Positions 20,743 to 29,798 of a DNA stretch of 64,000 nucleotides are shown piece after piece (positions within the stretch are counted from its first letter, which is position 1; each line of letters opens with the position of its first letter). The notes under the pieces are model-generated. The model ran no database searches. It worked only from the letters and a program-made list of their open reading frames with translations, and was not told the origin of the DNA. This DNA comes from Pseudoxanthomonas sp. CF125 (GTDB lineage: Bacteria > Pseudomonadota > Gammaproteobacteria > Xanthomonadales > Xanthomonadaceae). A program made the translations under genes and the position numbers. Location: contig NZ_FNLD01000002.1 in the NCBI RefSeq assembly GCF_900104085.1, positions 682,001 to 746,000 of the forward strand. The letters run 5' to 3'.

Positions 20743-22602
20743 GTGATTTCCTTACGTAATTTCGCCCTGCGCAGGGGCGAACGCCTGCTCCTGTCCGATG
20801 TCGACCTGACCATGCACGCCGGCTACCGGGTGGGCGTGGTCGGCCGCAACGGCACCGGCAAATCCAGCCTGTTCGCCGCCATCCGCAACGAGATCGAGGC
20901 CGACAAGGGCGATATCGACCTGCCGGGTAAAGTCCGCATCGCCAGCGTGGCCCAGGAAACCCCGTCGCTGCCGGACCCGGCCATCGAGTTCGTGTTGTCC
21001 GGCGATGTCGATGTCGCCGCCGCCTTGCGCGCCGAGGCCAAGGCCCTGGCCGACGAGGACTGGGAAGCGGTGGCCATGGCCCACCACCGGTTGGAAGAGG
21101 TCAACGGCTACGACGCTTCCGCGCGCGCCGGCAAGTTGCTGCACGGCCTGGGTTTCCCGGGCGATACCCACCAGCGCGCGGTGTCTTCCTTCTCCGGCGG
21201 CTGGCGCGTGCGCTTGAATCTGGCGCGCGCGCTGATGACGCCCAGCGATCTGCTGCTGTTGGACGAACCGACCAACCACCTGGATCTGGACGCGGTGCTG
21301 TGGCTGGAGCAATGGCTGCTGAAGTATCCCGGCACGCTGCTGCTGATCTCGCACGACCGCGAGTTCCTGGACAACGTCACCACCCACACGCTTCACCTGC
21401 ATGGCGGCAAGGCCAAGCTGTACACCGGCGACTACACCGCCTTCGAACGCCAGCGTTCGGAACAACTGCGTCTGCAGCAGATCACCCATGAAAAGAGCAT
21501 GGCCGAGCGCGCCCACCTGCAGAGCTTCATCGACCGTTTCAGCGCCAGCGCGGCCAAGGCCAAGCAGGCGCAGTCGCGGGTCAAGCGCCTGGCCAAGATG
21601 GCGGGCACCGAAGCGGTGCGCGCCGAACGCGAACTGGTGATCGAATTCGCCCAGCCCGCGCGCCTGCCGTTCTCGCTGATCCGCTTGAACCATGTAGATG
21701 CCGGTTACGGCGAGGACACGGTAATCCTCAAGGACGTGGCTTTCGGCCTGGAAGCCGGCGACCGCATCGGCCTGCTGGGCGTCAACGGCGCGGGTAAGTC
21801 GACGCTGGTGAAGACGCTGGTCGGCGACTTGGCGCCAATCCATGGCGACCGCAGCTGCCACCCCGACGTGCGCATCGGCTACTTCGCCCAGCACACGGTG
21901 GAATCGCTCAAGCCCGCGCAATCGCCCATCGACCACCTGCGCGACCTGTCGCCGGATGCGCCGACGCAGTCGTTCCGTGATTTCCTGGGCAAGTGGAATT
22001 TCCCCGGCGACCGCGCCTTCGAAAGCGTCGATGGCTTCTCCGGCGGCGAACGCGCGCGCCTGGCTTTGGCGCTGATCGCCTGGCGCCAGCCGAACGTGTT
22101 GCTGCTGGACGAACCCACCAACCACCTGGATCTGGAGATGCGCGAGGCGCTGGCCGAAGCGCTGAGCCTGTTCGAAGGCGCCATCGTCATGGTCTCGCAC
22201 GACCGCCATTTGATCGGCCTGGTTTGCGAAACCTACTGGCGCGTGGCCGATGGTGTGGTCGAACCCTTCGCCGGCGACCTGGACGAATACGCCGCCTGGC
22301 TGCGCAGCCGCGCCACCGCCCAGGGCAACAAGCCGCCGAAGATTCCCGAAACGCCATTACCAGCCGCACCCGCGGCCAAGCCGGCGGCCCCGGCGAAAAA
22401 GGTCAATCCGCACAAGCTGGCCCAGGCCGAAGCCCGTGTGGCAGAACTGGAGGGCAAGCTGGCCGCGCTGGAAACCGAGCTGGCCGATCCTGCGGTTTAT
22501 GCGCAGGGCGGGGCCCGGGTCGCTGAGATCGGCCGCCAGCAAACACAGCTGCGCGACGCGCTGGCCACCGCCGAGGCCGAGTGGTCGGCGCTTTACGACT
22601 AG
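20743..22602 (+). CDS. yheS: ABC-F family ATPase, YheS type
   Basis: A 619-residue soluble tandem-ABC protein of the ABC-F family, whose members act on ribosomes rather than in membranes. Both nucleotide domains are complete: Walker A GRNGTGKSS near residue 35 with LLLLDEPTNHLDLD and LLISHDREF, then GVNGAGKST with LLLDEPTNHLDLE and MVSHDRHLIG. The linker between them is rich in Lys/Arg (AKAKQAQSRVKRLAKM). A C-terminal Pro/Ala-rich stretch and a coiled coil (LAQAEARVAELEGKLAALETEL) match YheS. It starts with GTG. Confidence 0.92.
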   Translation: MISLRNFALRRGERLLLSDVDLTMHAGYRVGVVGRNGTGKSSLFAAIRNEIEADKGDIDLPGKVRIASVAQETPSLPDPAIEFVLSGDVDVAAALRAEAKALADEDWEAVAMAHHRLEEVNGYDASARAGKLLHGLGFPGDTHQRAVSSFSGGWRVRLNLARALMTPSDLLLLDEPTNHLDLDAVLWLEQWLLKYPGTLLLISHDREFLDNVTTHTLHLHGGKAKLYTGDYTAFERQRSEQLRLQQITHEKSMAERAHLQSFIDRFSASAAKAKQAQSRVKRLAKMAGTEAVRAERELVIEFAQPARLPFSLIRLNHVDAGYGEDTVILKDVAFGLEAGDRIGLLGVNGAGKSTLVKTLVGDLAPIHGDRSCHPDVRIGYFAQHTVESLKPAQSPIDHLRDLSPDAPTQSFRDFLGKWNFPGDRAFESVDGFSGGERARLALALIAWRQPNVLLLDEPTNHLDLEMREALAEALSLFEGAIVMVSHDRHLIGLVCETYWRVADGVVEPFAGDLDEYAAWLRSRATAQGNKPPKIPETPLPAAPAAKPAAPAKKVNPHKLAQAEARVAELEGKLAALETELADPAVYAQGGARVAEIGRQQTQLRDALATAEAEWSALYD

Positions 22603-22681
22603 ACTCACCCGCAACGGGCGCGCTTGCTTCGCCGGCCGCCTGCCCCCAGAAACAAGCCACCGCACTCAACCGACGTCGTCC

Positions 22682-23047
22682 ATGCCTATCTATGCCTTCC
22701 AGTGCGCCGAATGCGGCCACAGTTTCGACCGCCTGCAGAAGATGTCCGATCCGGACCCGGAAACCTGCCCGTCCTGCGGCGCGCACCAGGTCAAGCGCCA
22801 GCTGACCGCGCCCGCATTCCGTTTGTCCGGCAGTGGCTGGTACGAAACCGACTTCAAGAAAGACGGCGACAAGAAGCGCAACCTCACCGAAGGCAGCGAA
22901 GGTATCGGCAAGTCGGAGAGCAAGCCTTCGGGCGATGCCAAGCCGGCAGCCAGTGAAACCGCGAGTGCGCCGAAGACCGAGAGCAAGACCGAAGCCAAGC
23001 CGGTGGCGCCCGCTGCTACGCCTTCTTCTTCTTCTTCTTCTTCGTAG
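22682..23047 (+). CDS. FmdB-family zinc ribbon protein
   Basis: A 121-residue protein with the FmdB/CxxC-CxxC zinc ribbon at its N-terminus: MPIYAFQCAECGHSFDRLQKMSD..ETCPSCGAHQVKRQLTAPAFRLSGSGWYETDFK. The four Cys of CAEC and CPSC would bind zinc. The tail is low complexity (Lys, Glu, Ala, Ser) and ends in seven Ser encoded by a TTC trinucleotide run (23023-23043). The function is uncertain; the family was named from formamidase operons. In many betaproteobacteria it lies just before aspS, and here aspS is 4.5 kb downstream. Confidence 0.85.
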   Translation: MPIYAFQCAECGHSFDRLQKMSDPDPETCPSCGAHQVKRQLTAPAFRLSGSGWYETDFKKDGDKKRNLTEGSEGIGKSESKPSGDAKPAASETASAPKTESKTEAKPVAPAATPSSSSSSS

Positions 23048-23060
23048 GGCAGATTTCTCC

Positions 23061-23098
23061 GGCGCACGGATAAACAAAGGGCGCACGGATAAACAAAG
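23061..23098. repeat. Tandem 19-base duplication
   Basis: GGCGCACGGATAAACAAAG occurs twice without a gap (23061-23079 and 23080-23098), immediately before the inverted-repeat element at 23101. Confidence 0.8.
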
Positions 23099-23100
23099 AT

Positions 23101-23266
23101 CGTCATTCCCGCGAAGGCGGGAACCCAGCGACTTTGGCTTGTGCGGCCAGCTCGCCGCATTGGCGATCTACTGCGCGACAAAGAACAGTGCATTCGCCAA
23201 ATTGAGCGACTTCAACCTCCGTATGAAAGCCAAAGTCGCTGGGTTCCCGCCTTCGCGGGAATGACG
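23101..23266. repeat. Inverted-repeat element with perfect 40-base arms
   Basis: Arms at 23101-23140 and 23227-23266 are perfect inverted copies (outer end CGTCATTCCCGCGAAGGCGG) around an 86-base core with no convincing gene. It resembles a miniature transposable element or a REP doublet. CGTCATTCCCGCGAAGGCGG-type palindromes are known as dispersed repeats in many proteobacteria. Confidence 0.85.
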
Positions 23267-23316
23267 ATTCATTTTTTGGCTTGATGGAAGGTTTGCGTAC
23301 CCGTTAGTGTGCGGCT

Positions 23317-23934
23317 ATGAATCGATATCGGCTGCTCGCTGCAACCCTGTTCCTCGCTTCCTGTGCAACCTCGACCGGCTCTCCCACAGCCGTTGACCCG
23401 GTAGTGACTCCGGCGGACGAGTTCTACCAAAGCATCGCCGCGTTCTGTGGCCGCTCGTTCGCCGGCAAGATAGTCGCCAATACGCCTGCATCGGCCGCGC
23501 CCGATCCTTTCGAAGGCAAGGCATTGGTGATGCACGTGCGCGATTGCAACGAGAACGAGCTGCGTATTCCCTTCCATGTGGGCGACGACCGTTCGCGCAC
23601 GTGGGTCATCACCCGTCGGACCGGTGGATTACGTCTGAAGCACGACCATCGCCATGCCGATGGCAGTCCGGATGCTGTCACCCTGTACGGTGGCCAGACA
23701 CATGAAGCGGGTACGGCCCAGCGTCAGGAATTCCCTGCCGATGCCGAATCGATAGCGTTGTTCCGTACGCAAGGAATGCAGGCTTCGCTGACCAATACGT
23801 GGGCCCTGGGAATCGTGCCTGGGAAAAAATTCGTCTATGAGCTCAGTCGTCCGAATGGACGTCTGTTCCAGGTCGAATTCGATCTGGCCCGAGCCGTCGC
23901 GACGCCAGCGCCCGCATGGGGCGCTTCACCATGA
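23317..23934 (+). CDS. Lipoprotein of unknown function
   Basis: A 205-residue predicted lipoprotein: MNRYRLLAATLFLASC gives a lipobox LASC with the lipidated Cys at residue 16. The body has one likely conserved core, AFCGRSFAGKIVAN..FEGKALVMHVRDCNENELRIPFHVGDDRSRTWVITRRTGGLRLKHDHRHADGSPDAVTLYGG, with two Cys that could pair. I cannot name the family with confidence. It stands alone: the REP-like element is upstream and a hairpin (AACGCTGCC..GGCGGCGTT, 23940-23962) follows the stop. Confidence 0.7.
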   Translation: MNRYRLLAATLFLASCATSTGSPTAVDPVVTPADEFYQSIAAFCGRSFAGKIVANTPASAAPDPFEGKALVMHVRDCNENELRIPFHVGDDRSRTWVITRRTGGLRLKHDHRHADGSPDAVTLYGGQTHEAGTAQRQEFPADAESIALFRTQGMQASLTNTWALGIVPGKKFVYELSRPNGRLFQVEFDLARAVATPAPAWGASP

Positions 23935-24118
23935 TCAAGAACGCTGCCTTAGAGGCGGCGTTTGCAGGCAGAGACAGACGGGATCAGCGAAGGCCGCAGC
24001 GTGCGCGGCCGCCGCGGTCCACATGGCTCCAGTGCTTCGATAACCTCAAGTAGCCACTCGACTGGAACCGGATGAACGGATAGATTGCCTCGGTGGCCGA
24101 TAGGGGCTGGGGGAATCA

Positions 24119-26377
24119 ATGAGTGCAAGGAATCTGGCGCTGACTGCGCTATTGGCCGTGTCCGTGATTGGTGGAGCTTGGGCGGCTCGCAACGTCCAAG
24201 TGCTTCGTATCTACAGCGCGCTTGAGGTGACCGAGCGTTTCATGCGAAGCCGCGTTTCGGATCTGATGGCTTGGCGGGCGAGTGCTACGGCCGTCGCCGC
24301 AACGGCCCAAGCCGAACCAATCCGAGTGAACGGATCGCAGCCCCTTCTGCCTCCCGGTCTGACCCTCTCGGGCGAAGTGACCGGTGTGCCAGCGGCTTTG
24401 CAGAACTCGATCATGGTGACCGCGTACGCCGGTGGCAAGGCCTATCCGGCCGTCGTCGATGGAGCGGCTTATCGCGTGCCCATCGGCCGGCTTGCGGACG
24501 GGGAGATGGTGAGGGTAGAGGCGTTTTCGCAACGCATTCACTATGTATCGGTGATCGGCAGTTATGGGAAGCTGAGGCAAATGGCGGGGGGCGACTCGTA
24601 CCTGGATATCTCCGATCATTATCGATTGCGCGTGTCGCCCTACAGCAGCGCTCTTGCGTGGATGATCAGGGTCGCGCTTGGCCGCGACGCAGTCAGCGAT
24701 GCGGAATTCGCGACCGCGACCCGCTCCATCCACTATTCCGATATGGTCAGCGCAGCCCATACGCTATTTCTGGTCGCGTACGAATTCTTCGTGCCGTTGC
24801 CTTCGGGATTCGGCGATGGGTGGCAATTGCTTCAGGATGAAGCAGCCTATCGCGCTGCGGTGGAGACTTATATAAGTACCAATCAAGTCATGGAAACGTT
24901 CGAGTCGGATGCGATCAGCGGCTTTTTAGATCAGCCCGACTATGTGAAGTTCGTCTCGCTTGCGGAAATGCCGGAGTCTACGTTGCTGCTCGGCGCGACT
25001 CCGATGGAGGATGTGGCAGTCGATGTATCCATTTCTACCACCGGCCGGCCCGTAAGCGACGCACGGTTGCTGGTCAAGAATTCCGATGGGACGATCAGCG
25101 GATACAGTGCGCAGGGAAATGGCTCTGTTCGATTCGACGCCCGTATTTCGCACGACTACGAAACCGATGGCGAAATAATACTGACGCCCATTGGCGCTAC
25201 ATTCGAGCAGGTCTGGTCCTACACGTGGTTCAGCCCTACAACATTGCAAAGGACGAGCAGGCAATTGCAGTCCACGCGCCTGCGCCGGTTTTTCGTCGGC
25301 GACGGTTCGAGCATCTGGGCGTCCACATCGAGTTGGAAGGTAAGGTATCCGGACTCTCCGAGCAGGCCTTCCGAAACGATCTATGAGCGCCGGATAGCGT
25401 CGGCCATCGATCTCGATCAGCAGTATCTTCGCAACGCATGGGTCGGCCTTTCCGGCAGGCGCGGTTTGCCATGGATATGCGAGTCCGCCACACAACTCGA
25501 GATCTGCGAATATGCCCAATACCGTTTCGATGGCGCCGGAGCCGGCCTGGTCGAAGATCTTGGGATGAAGCTGGTGTCCGGCTTCATGCCGGGCCCCAAC
25601 GATGGCCGGGACGCGTTTTCCTGGTCGGTGGATGCCGGCGGAAGGCTGCAGACGCGCGTGCGCGATGCAGATATCACTTTCTGGACGTTGCCGGGTGGGA
25701 ACACCGCCGCGGATTCGGTCGTGTATCTCGCCCGGGGCAGAACGCCCGCAACGGCGGAAAAGGCACTCTTTGGACAGACCCTGTCGCTGCGTGTGGAAGC
25801 TCCCGCCTTTGCAGAGGCCGAGGCAGCGGGTACGTGGAAGCCCGCAGGGACGACTACGGTGCCGGTGCGGTATCCCAATCCGTTGGCGGATTTGACGATA
25901 CGGCGTAACCCGGACTTCACCAGCCAGGAAAACTACTCCGAGTTCGGACAAGACGTGGATTCGTTCGTCGGCGGTTGGCAATGGTCTATGCAGCGTACCT
26001 ACGACTATCAGGTGTCGGCATCGTTTCCCGGTGGTACGCAATGGGTGACCGATTGCAGCAGCGCCTATGCGGCGGGGGCCACTCGCTGCGCACCGCGAAG
26101 AGGCCGCTATTTCAAGCCCCTCAAGCGGGTAGGCGATCGCATGTATGGGGTCGAGGAGCTTTACACCTATAGCGGCCCCTTGCTGCTCTCGAGCGAGCAA
26201 GGGTCGTTGGCACCAGAACGAAAAATCAGCAGGCCCAATTTCTACAGTTGCGTTGACGGCGCTTGCCAGGCGTCGACAACCATGGCGTTGCTGGCGGTAC
26301 GCAAACCGGCAGCGACGGCCAGCAATGCTGTCCGCCCTGGCAGTTCACTGCGAGGCCGGTATCGCCGTGCGCGATAA
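24119..26377 (+). CDS. Large exported protein of unknown function
   Basis: A 752-residue protein I do not recognise. A hydrophobic N-terminal segment (ALTALLAVSVIGGAWA) should direct export. The mature protein is mostly beta-type sequence without transmembrane helices after the signal. It has Cys pairs in its last third (WICESATQLEICEY, DCSSAYAAGATRC, YSCVDGAC) that suggest disulphides in the periplasm or outside the cell. An early domain (LSGEVTGVPAALQNSIMVTAYAGGKAYPAVV, then RSIHYSDMVSAAHTLFLVAYEF) looks independent of the middle region. Codon use is less GC-biased than its neighbours, which hints at transfer, though I did not calculate it. GGGGGAATCA precedes the ATG. Confidence 0.6.
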   Translation: MSARNLALTALLAVSVIGGAWAARNVQVLRIYSALEVTERFMRSRVSDLMAWRASATAVAATAQAEPIRVNGSQPLLPPGLTLSGEVTGVPAALQNSIMVTAYAGGKAYPAVVDGAAYRVPIGRLADGEMVRVEAFSQRIHYVSVIGSYGKLRQMAGGDSYLDISDHYRLRVSPYSSALAWMIRVALGRDAVSDAEFATATRSIHYSDMVSAAHTLFLVAYEFFVPLPSGFGDGWQLLQDEAAYRAAVETYISTNQVMETFESDAISGFLDQPDYVKFVSLAEMPESTLLLGATPMEDVAVDVSISTTGRPVSDARLLVKNSDGTISGYSAQGNGSVRFDARISHDYETDGEIILTPIGATFEQVWSYTWFSPTTLQRTSRQLQSTRLRRFFVGDGSSIWASTSSWKVRYPDSPSRPSETIYERRIASAIDLDQQYLRNAWVGLSGRRGLPWICESATQLEICEYAQYRFDGAGAGLVEDLGMKLVSGFMPGPNDGRDAFSWSVDAGGRLQTRVRDADITFWTLPGGNTAADSVVYLARGRTPATAEKALFGQTLSLRVEAPAFAEAEAAGTWKPAGTTTVPVRYPNPLADLTIRRNPDFTSQENYSEFGQDVDSFVGGWQWSMQRTYDYQVSASFPGGTQWVTDCSSAYAAGATRCAPRRGRYFKPLKRVGDRMYGVEELYTYSGPLLLSSEQGSLAPERKISRPNFYSCVDGACQASTTMALLAVRKPAATASNAVRPGSSLRGRYRRAR

Positions 26378-26410
26378 AAAAAGCCGCACTCCACAGGGTG
26401 TGCGGCTCTT
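26375..26410 (-). terminator. Terminator of the triple-DUF3011 gene
   Basis: The stem GCCGCAC/GTGCGGC (26383-26389 with 26400-26406) is followed on the minus strand by a run of T (plus-strand A at 26375-26382). Confidence 0.75.
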
Positions 26411-26434
26411 GCCGTGCTTGAAGATCGACGAGCG

Positions 26435-27346
26435 TCAGCGGCTGCCGAAGCGTCCGCGGCAGCCGCGGTCCACCCAGATCTGATTACCCAGATAACCCCA
26501 GGTGGAGCCTTCGCGGCAGCTGTTGTTGGACAGCTGTTCGATCAGCACCGGGCGGCCGTAGCGGCTGTTCCAGGCGCAGGTGCGGCGGCGGTTGTCGTCG
26601 CTGCTGCAGGTGACGTTGTAGCCGCTGTTGCCGCCGCCGGGATTCCAGTTGCCGCCGCCGGCGCTGAACTCGGCGCGGCAGCCGCGGTTGACCCAGATCG
26701 TGCCGTTGCGCTGGCCCCAGGTGTCGCCCTCGGTGCAGCGGGCATCGGACAGTTTGCGGGTCAGCACCGCATTGCCACGGAAACCGGTGGAGCATTCGCG
26801 GTAGCGGCCATCGACGCTTTCGCAACGGATGGTCCCGCCGCCGCCGCCCAAAGAGCCCTGCACGAAGCGGCCGCGGCAGCCGCGGTCGACCCAGACCACG
26901 CCATTGCCGCTGCCCCAGTTCTGGCCTTCGACGCAGCGGGTGCTGGACAGGTTCTGGCTGAGTACGGCGCGGCCGCGGAAACCGGTGTTGCAGGTGCTGC
27001 GGCGATTGTCCCTGCTTTCGCACAGGACCGAGCCGCCCGGGGAAGGTCCGGGGTTCCAGCCGCCACCGCCGCCCAGCGAGCTGGCGATGTCCTGCTTGAT
27101 CCGGCTGAAGGTCCAGTTGGAGCGGTTGACCTGGTCCAGATAGAAACGCAGCTGGTCGTCGGGGATGCGGCGGCCGCGGGACTGTTCCGAATACTCCAGG
27201 CTGATGACCCTTTCCTGATCCTGGCGCGACAGGGTGCGCAGATTTTCCGGTGCGTAGGCCTTGGTCTGGATCTGGGCCTGGGCCGGGGAGGGGACTGCGA
27301 TGAGCAAACCGAGCACTACGAGCATGGCTGACAACGTGCGCAACAT
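26435..27346 (-). CDS. Secreted protein with three DUF3011 repeats
   Basis: A 303-residue exported protein: signal peptide MLRTLSAMLVVLGLLIAVPSPAQAQ, then a charged alpha-type domain (ENLRTLSRQDQERVISLEYSEQSRGRRIPDDQLRFYLDQVNRS), a Gly-rich linker and three DUF3011 units. The units begin VLCESRDNRRSTC, IRCESVDGRYREC and VTCSSDDNRRRTC, and close with VVWVDRGCRGRF, TIWVNRGCRAEF and QIWVDRGCRGRF. Each has four Cys and a central LS..xCxEGxxWG. Gly/Asn/Pro-rich linkers separate them. I start at 27346, with GGAG 8 bases upstream; an ATG 12 bases earlier is possible. Function unknown. Confidence 0.82.
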   Translation of the reverse strand: MLRTLSAMLVVLGLLIAVPSPAQAQIQTKAYAPENLRTLSRQDQERVISLEYSEQSRGRRIPDDQLRFYLDQVNRSNWTFSRIKQDIASSLGGGGGWNPGPSPGGSVLCESRDNRRSTCNTGFRGRAVLSQNLSSTRCVEGQNWGSGNGVVWVDRGCRGRFVQGSLGGGGGTIRCESVDGRYRECSTGFRGNAVLTRKLSDARCTEGDTWGQRNGTIWVNRGCRAEFSAGGGNWNPGGGNSGYNVTCSSDDNRRRTCAWNSRYGRPVLIEQLSNNSCREGSTWGYLGNQIWVDRGCRGRFGSR

Positions 27347-27498
27347 GGCAGTCTCCAAAGGGCGTCAGGATGGTGCGCGGGAATATACACCCCGTTTATT
27401 CAGGCCCGATGATGGTGCGGATTTGCCCGGGCAGGGCCACGGCCTCAAAATAGCCGGCTTTCCGGCCCTGGTTGCCGGAACCGTCTTCCGGAGCCCCC

Positions 27499-29250
27499 AT
27501 GCGTACCCATTTCTGCGGCCTCATCGACGAGGCCCTGACCGGCCAGTCCGTCACCCTGTGCGGCTGGACCGACGTCGCCCGCAACCTCGGCGGGGTCTGC
27601 TTCATCGACCTGCGCGACCACCACGGCATCGTGCAGGTGCTGGTGGAGCCGGAGCAGGTCGAAGTGTTCAAGGTCGCCGCCAGCCTGGGCTACGAGGACG
27701 TGCTGCAGGTCGAAGGCGTGGTGCGCGCGCGCCAGAGCGTCAACGACAAGCTCAAGAGCGGCAAGGTGGAAGTGGTCGCCACCCGGATCACTGTTCTCAA
27801 CAAGGCTCAGCCGCTGCCGTTCCACGCCCATGAGAACGCCGGCGAGGAAACCCGCCTGAAGTACCGCTACCTGGATCTGCGCCGCCCCGAGATGCAGCGG
27901 ATGATGCGCACCCGCACCAAGCTGGTGGCCGCATTGCGCCAGTGGCTGGACGCGCGCGACTTCCAGGACATCGAAACCCCCATCCTGACCAAGGCTACGC
28001 CCGAGGGCGCGCGCGACTTCCTGGTGCCCGCACGCATGCATCCGGGCGAGTTCTACGCGCTGCCGCAGTCGCCGCAGCTGTTCAAGCAGATCCTGATGGT
28101 GGCCGGCTTCGACCGCTACTACCAGATCGCGCGCTGCTTCCGCGACGAAGCGCTGCGCGCCGACCGCCAACTGGAGTTCACCCAGCTGGACATGGAATTC
28201 GCCTTCGTCAAGGAGCGCGACGTGCAGGACACCACCGAGGAGATGATCCGCACGGTGTTCCGCGAAGTGATGCAGGTGGAGCTGGCGGCGGAATTCCCGC
28301 GCATGACCTACGCCGAGGCGATGCGCCGCTACGGTTCGGACAAGCCCGATCTGCGTAATTCGCTGGAACTTATCGACGTCGCAGCACTGGTGAAGGACAG
28401 CGAGTTCAAGGTGTTCACCGACTGGGCCTCGAACCCGGAAGGCCGCATCGCCGCGCTGCGCATCCCGGGAGGCGCGGTGCTGTCGCGCAAGCAGATCGAC
28501 GACCTGGGCGCGCACGCGGCCAAGTACGGCGCCAAGGGCCTGGCCTACATCAAGCTGGGCGAGAACGGTGAAGTCGCTTCGCCCATCGCCAAGTTCTTCA
28601 CCGAAGCCGCCTTCGCCGAGCTGATCAAGGCCACCGGCCTGCAGAACGGCGACCTGGTGTTCTTCGGCGCGGGCAAATACAGCACGGTCAGCGACTTCAT
28701 GGGCGCGCTGCGCCTGAAGGTCGGCAAGGACATGAACCTGGTGGAAGACCGCTGGGCGCCGCTGTGGGTCACCGATTTCCCGATGTTCGAGTGGGACGAG
28801 GAAGCGCAGCGCTACGTGGCCCTGCACCATCCCTTCACCGCGCCTGCGGTGGATGACATCTCCGACCTGCGCGCCAATGCCAAGACTGCCGTGTCGCGCG
28901 GCTACGACATGGTGCTCAACGGCAATGAAATCGGCGGCGGTTCGATCCGCATCCATCGTCCGGACATGCAGAGCGCGGTGTTCGAACTGCTGGGCATCGG
29001 CGCCGAAGAGGCCGAAGCCAAGTTCGGCTTCCTGCTGGACGCGCTGAAATACGGCGCGCCGCCGCACGGCGGCATCGCCTTCGGCATCGACCGCATCGCC
29101 GCGCTGATGGCCGGCACCGAATCGATCCGCGACGTCATCGCCTTCCCCAAGACCACCACCGCGCAATGCCTGATGACCGGCGCGCCGTCGCCGATCCCGG
29201 ACGCGCAGCTGGCCGAGGTGCATGTTTCGGTACGCCTGAAACAGCCATGA
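27499..29250 (+). CDS. aspS: Aspartyl-tRNA synthetase
   Basis: A 583-residue class II synthetase charging tRNA-Asp. It has an N-terminal OB-fold anticodon-binding domain (about 1-105), class II motif 2 ([20 protein letters not shown]), the bacterial GAD insertion in the middle and motif 3 near the end ([28 protein letters not shown]). Length is typical of the bacterial type. I start at ATG 27499 (MRTHFCG); earlier in-frame codons have no domain support. The stop overlaps the next ATG (ATGA). Whether it is the Asp-only or Asp/Asn type cannot be decided here. Confidence 0.97.
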   Translation: MRTHFCGLIDEALTGQSVTLCGWTDVARNLGGVCFIDLRDHHGIVQVLVEPEQVEVFKVAASLGYEDVLQVEGVVRARQSVNDKLKSGKVEVVATRITVLNKAQPLPFHAHENAGEETRLKYRYLDLRRPEMQRMMRTRTKLVAALRQWLDARDFQDIETPILTKATPEGARDFLVPARMHPGEFYALPQSPQLFKQILMVAGFDRYYQIARCFRDEALRADRQLEFTQLDMEFAFVKERDVQDTTEEMIRTVFREVMQVELAAEFPRMTYAEAMRRYGSDKPDLRNSLELIDVAALVKDSEFKVFTDWASNPEGRIAALRIPGGAVLSRKQIDDLGAHAAKYGAKGLAYIKLGENGEVASPIAKFFTEAAFAELIKATGLQNGDLVFFGAGKYSTVSDFMGALRLKVGKDMNLVEDRWAPLWVTDFPMFEWDEEAQRYVALHHPFTAPAVDDISDLRANAKTAVSRGYDMVLNGNEIGGGSIRIHRPDMQSAVFELLGIGAEEAEAKFGFLLDALKYGAPPHGGIAFGIDRIAALMAGTESIRDVIAFPKTTTAQCLMTGAPSPIPDAQLAEVHVSVRLKQP

Positions 29251-29798
29251 GCGACGAGTTGCTCATACGCCGCGCCACCCCGGACGATGCCGAGGCGATG
29301 TCGCGCATCGCCACCGACACCTTCGTCGAAACCTTCGGCGCGCTGTATCCACCCGAAGACCTGGCGTACTTCCTGTTGAACTCCTACTCGCCGGCGGCGC
29401 AGCGGGAGATGCTGGAGAAGGAATCGGTGGCGATGTGGTTGCTGGAACGCGGCGGCGTGCCGGTCGGGCACGCCTGCGCCGGCAGCTGCGGCTTGCCGCA
29501 TGTCGATGCCAAACCCGAAGACGGCGAGCTCAAGCGGCTCTACGTGCTGCGCGAAGCGCACAATGGCGGCTGGGGATCGAAACTGTTCGAGACCGCGCTG
29601 GCGTGGCTGGAGAAGGACGGTCCGCGCACGCTGTGGATCGGCGTGTGGTCGGAGAACCTGGGCGCGCAGCGGTTTTACGGGCGCTACGGTTTCGAACGGG
29701 TGGGCGAGTACAAGTTCCCGGTCGGCAACACCATGGACGACGAGTTCATCCTCCGGCGTGCGGCCGGCGAGCGGGCTTCGAGCCGAAAAATCCTCTAG
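29247..29798 (+). CDS. GNAT-family N-acetyltransferase
   Basis: A 183-residue GNAT enzyme. The fold is visible in order: [25 protein letters not shown], then [40 protein letters not shown] (motif A, with the acetyl-CoA-binding pattern in HNGGWGSKL), [31 protein letters not shown]. The acceptor substrate is unknown; the C-terminal half looks like acetyltransferases of the PaiA/YkkB sort. It is translationally coupled to aspS. Its end overlaps the stop of the convergent AraC gene by 4 bases. Confidence 0.88.
   Translation: MSDELLIRRATPDDAEAMSRIATDTFVETFGALYPPEDLAYFLLNSYSPAAQREMLEKESVAMWLLERGGVPVGHACAGSCGLPHVDAKPEDGELKRLYVLREAHNGGWGSKLFETALAWLEKDGPRTLWIGVWSENLGAQRFYGRYGFERVGEYKFPVGNTMDDEFILRRAAGERASSRKIL

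Noticed and set aside
23990-24033. Possible decayed DUF3011 C-terminus on the minus strand (HVDRGGRARC)
   Set aside because: Only about ten residues resemble the WVDRGCRGRF ending, with no Cys-rich body upstream; GC-rich chance match is as likely.
26414-27331. 305-codon plus-strand Ala/Val-rich frame opposite the triple-DUF3011 gene
   Set aside because: Low complexity and no start signal; the minus strand has a signal peptide and three conserved Cys-rich units.
27445-29223. 592-codon minus-strand frame opposite aspS
   Set aside because: Composition is typical antisense shadow (His/Gln/Arg/Val/Asp-rich), while the plus strand is a complete aspartyl-tRNA synthetase.
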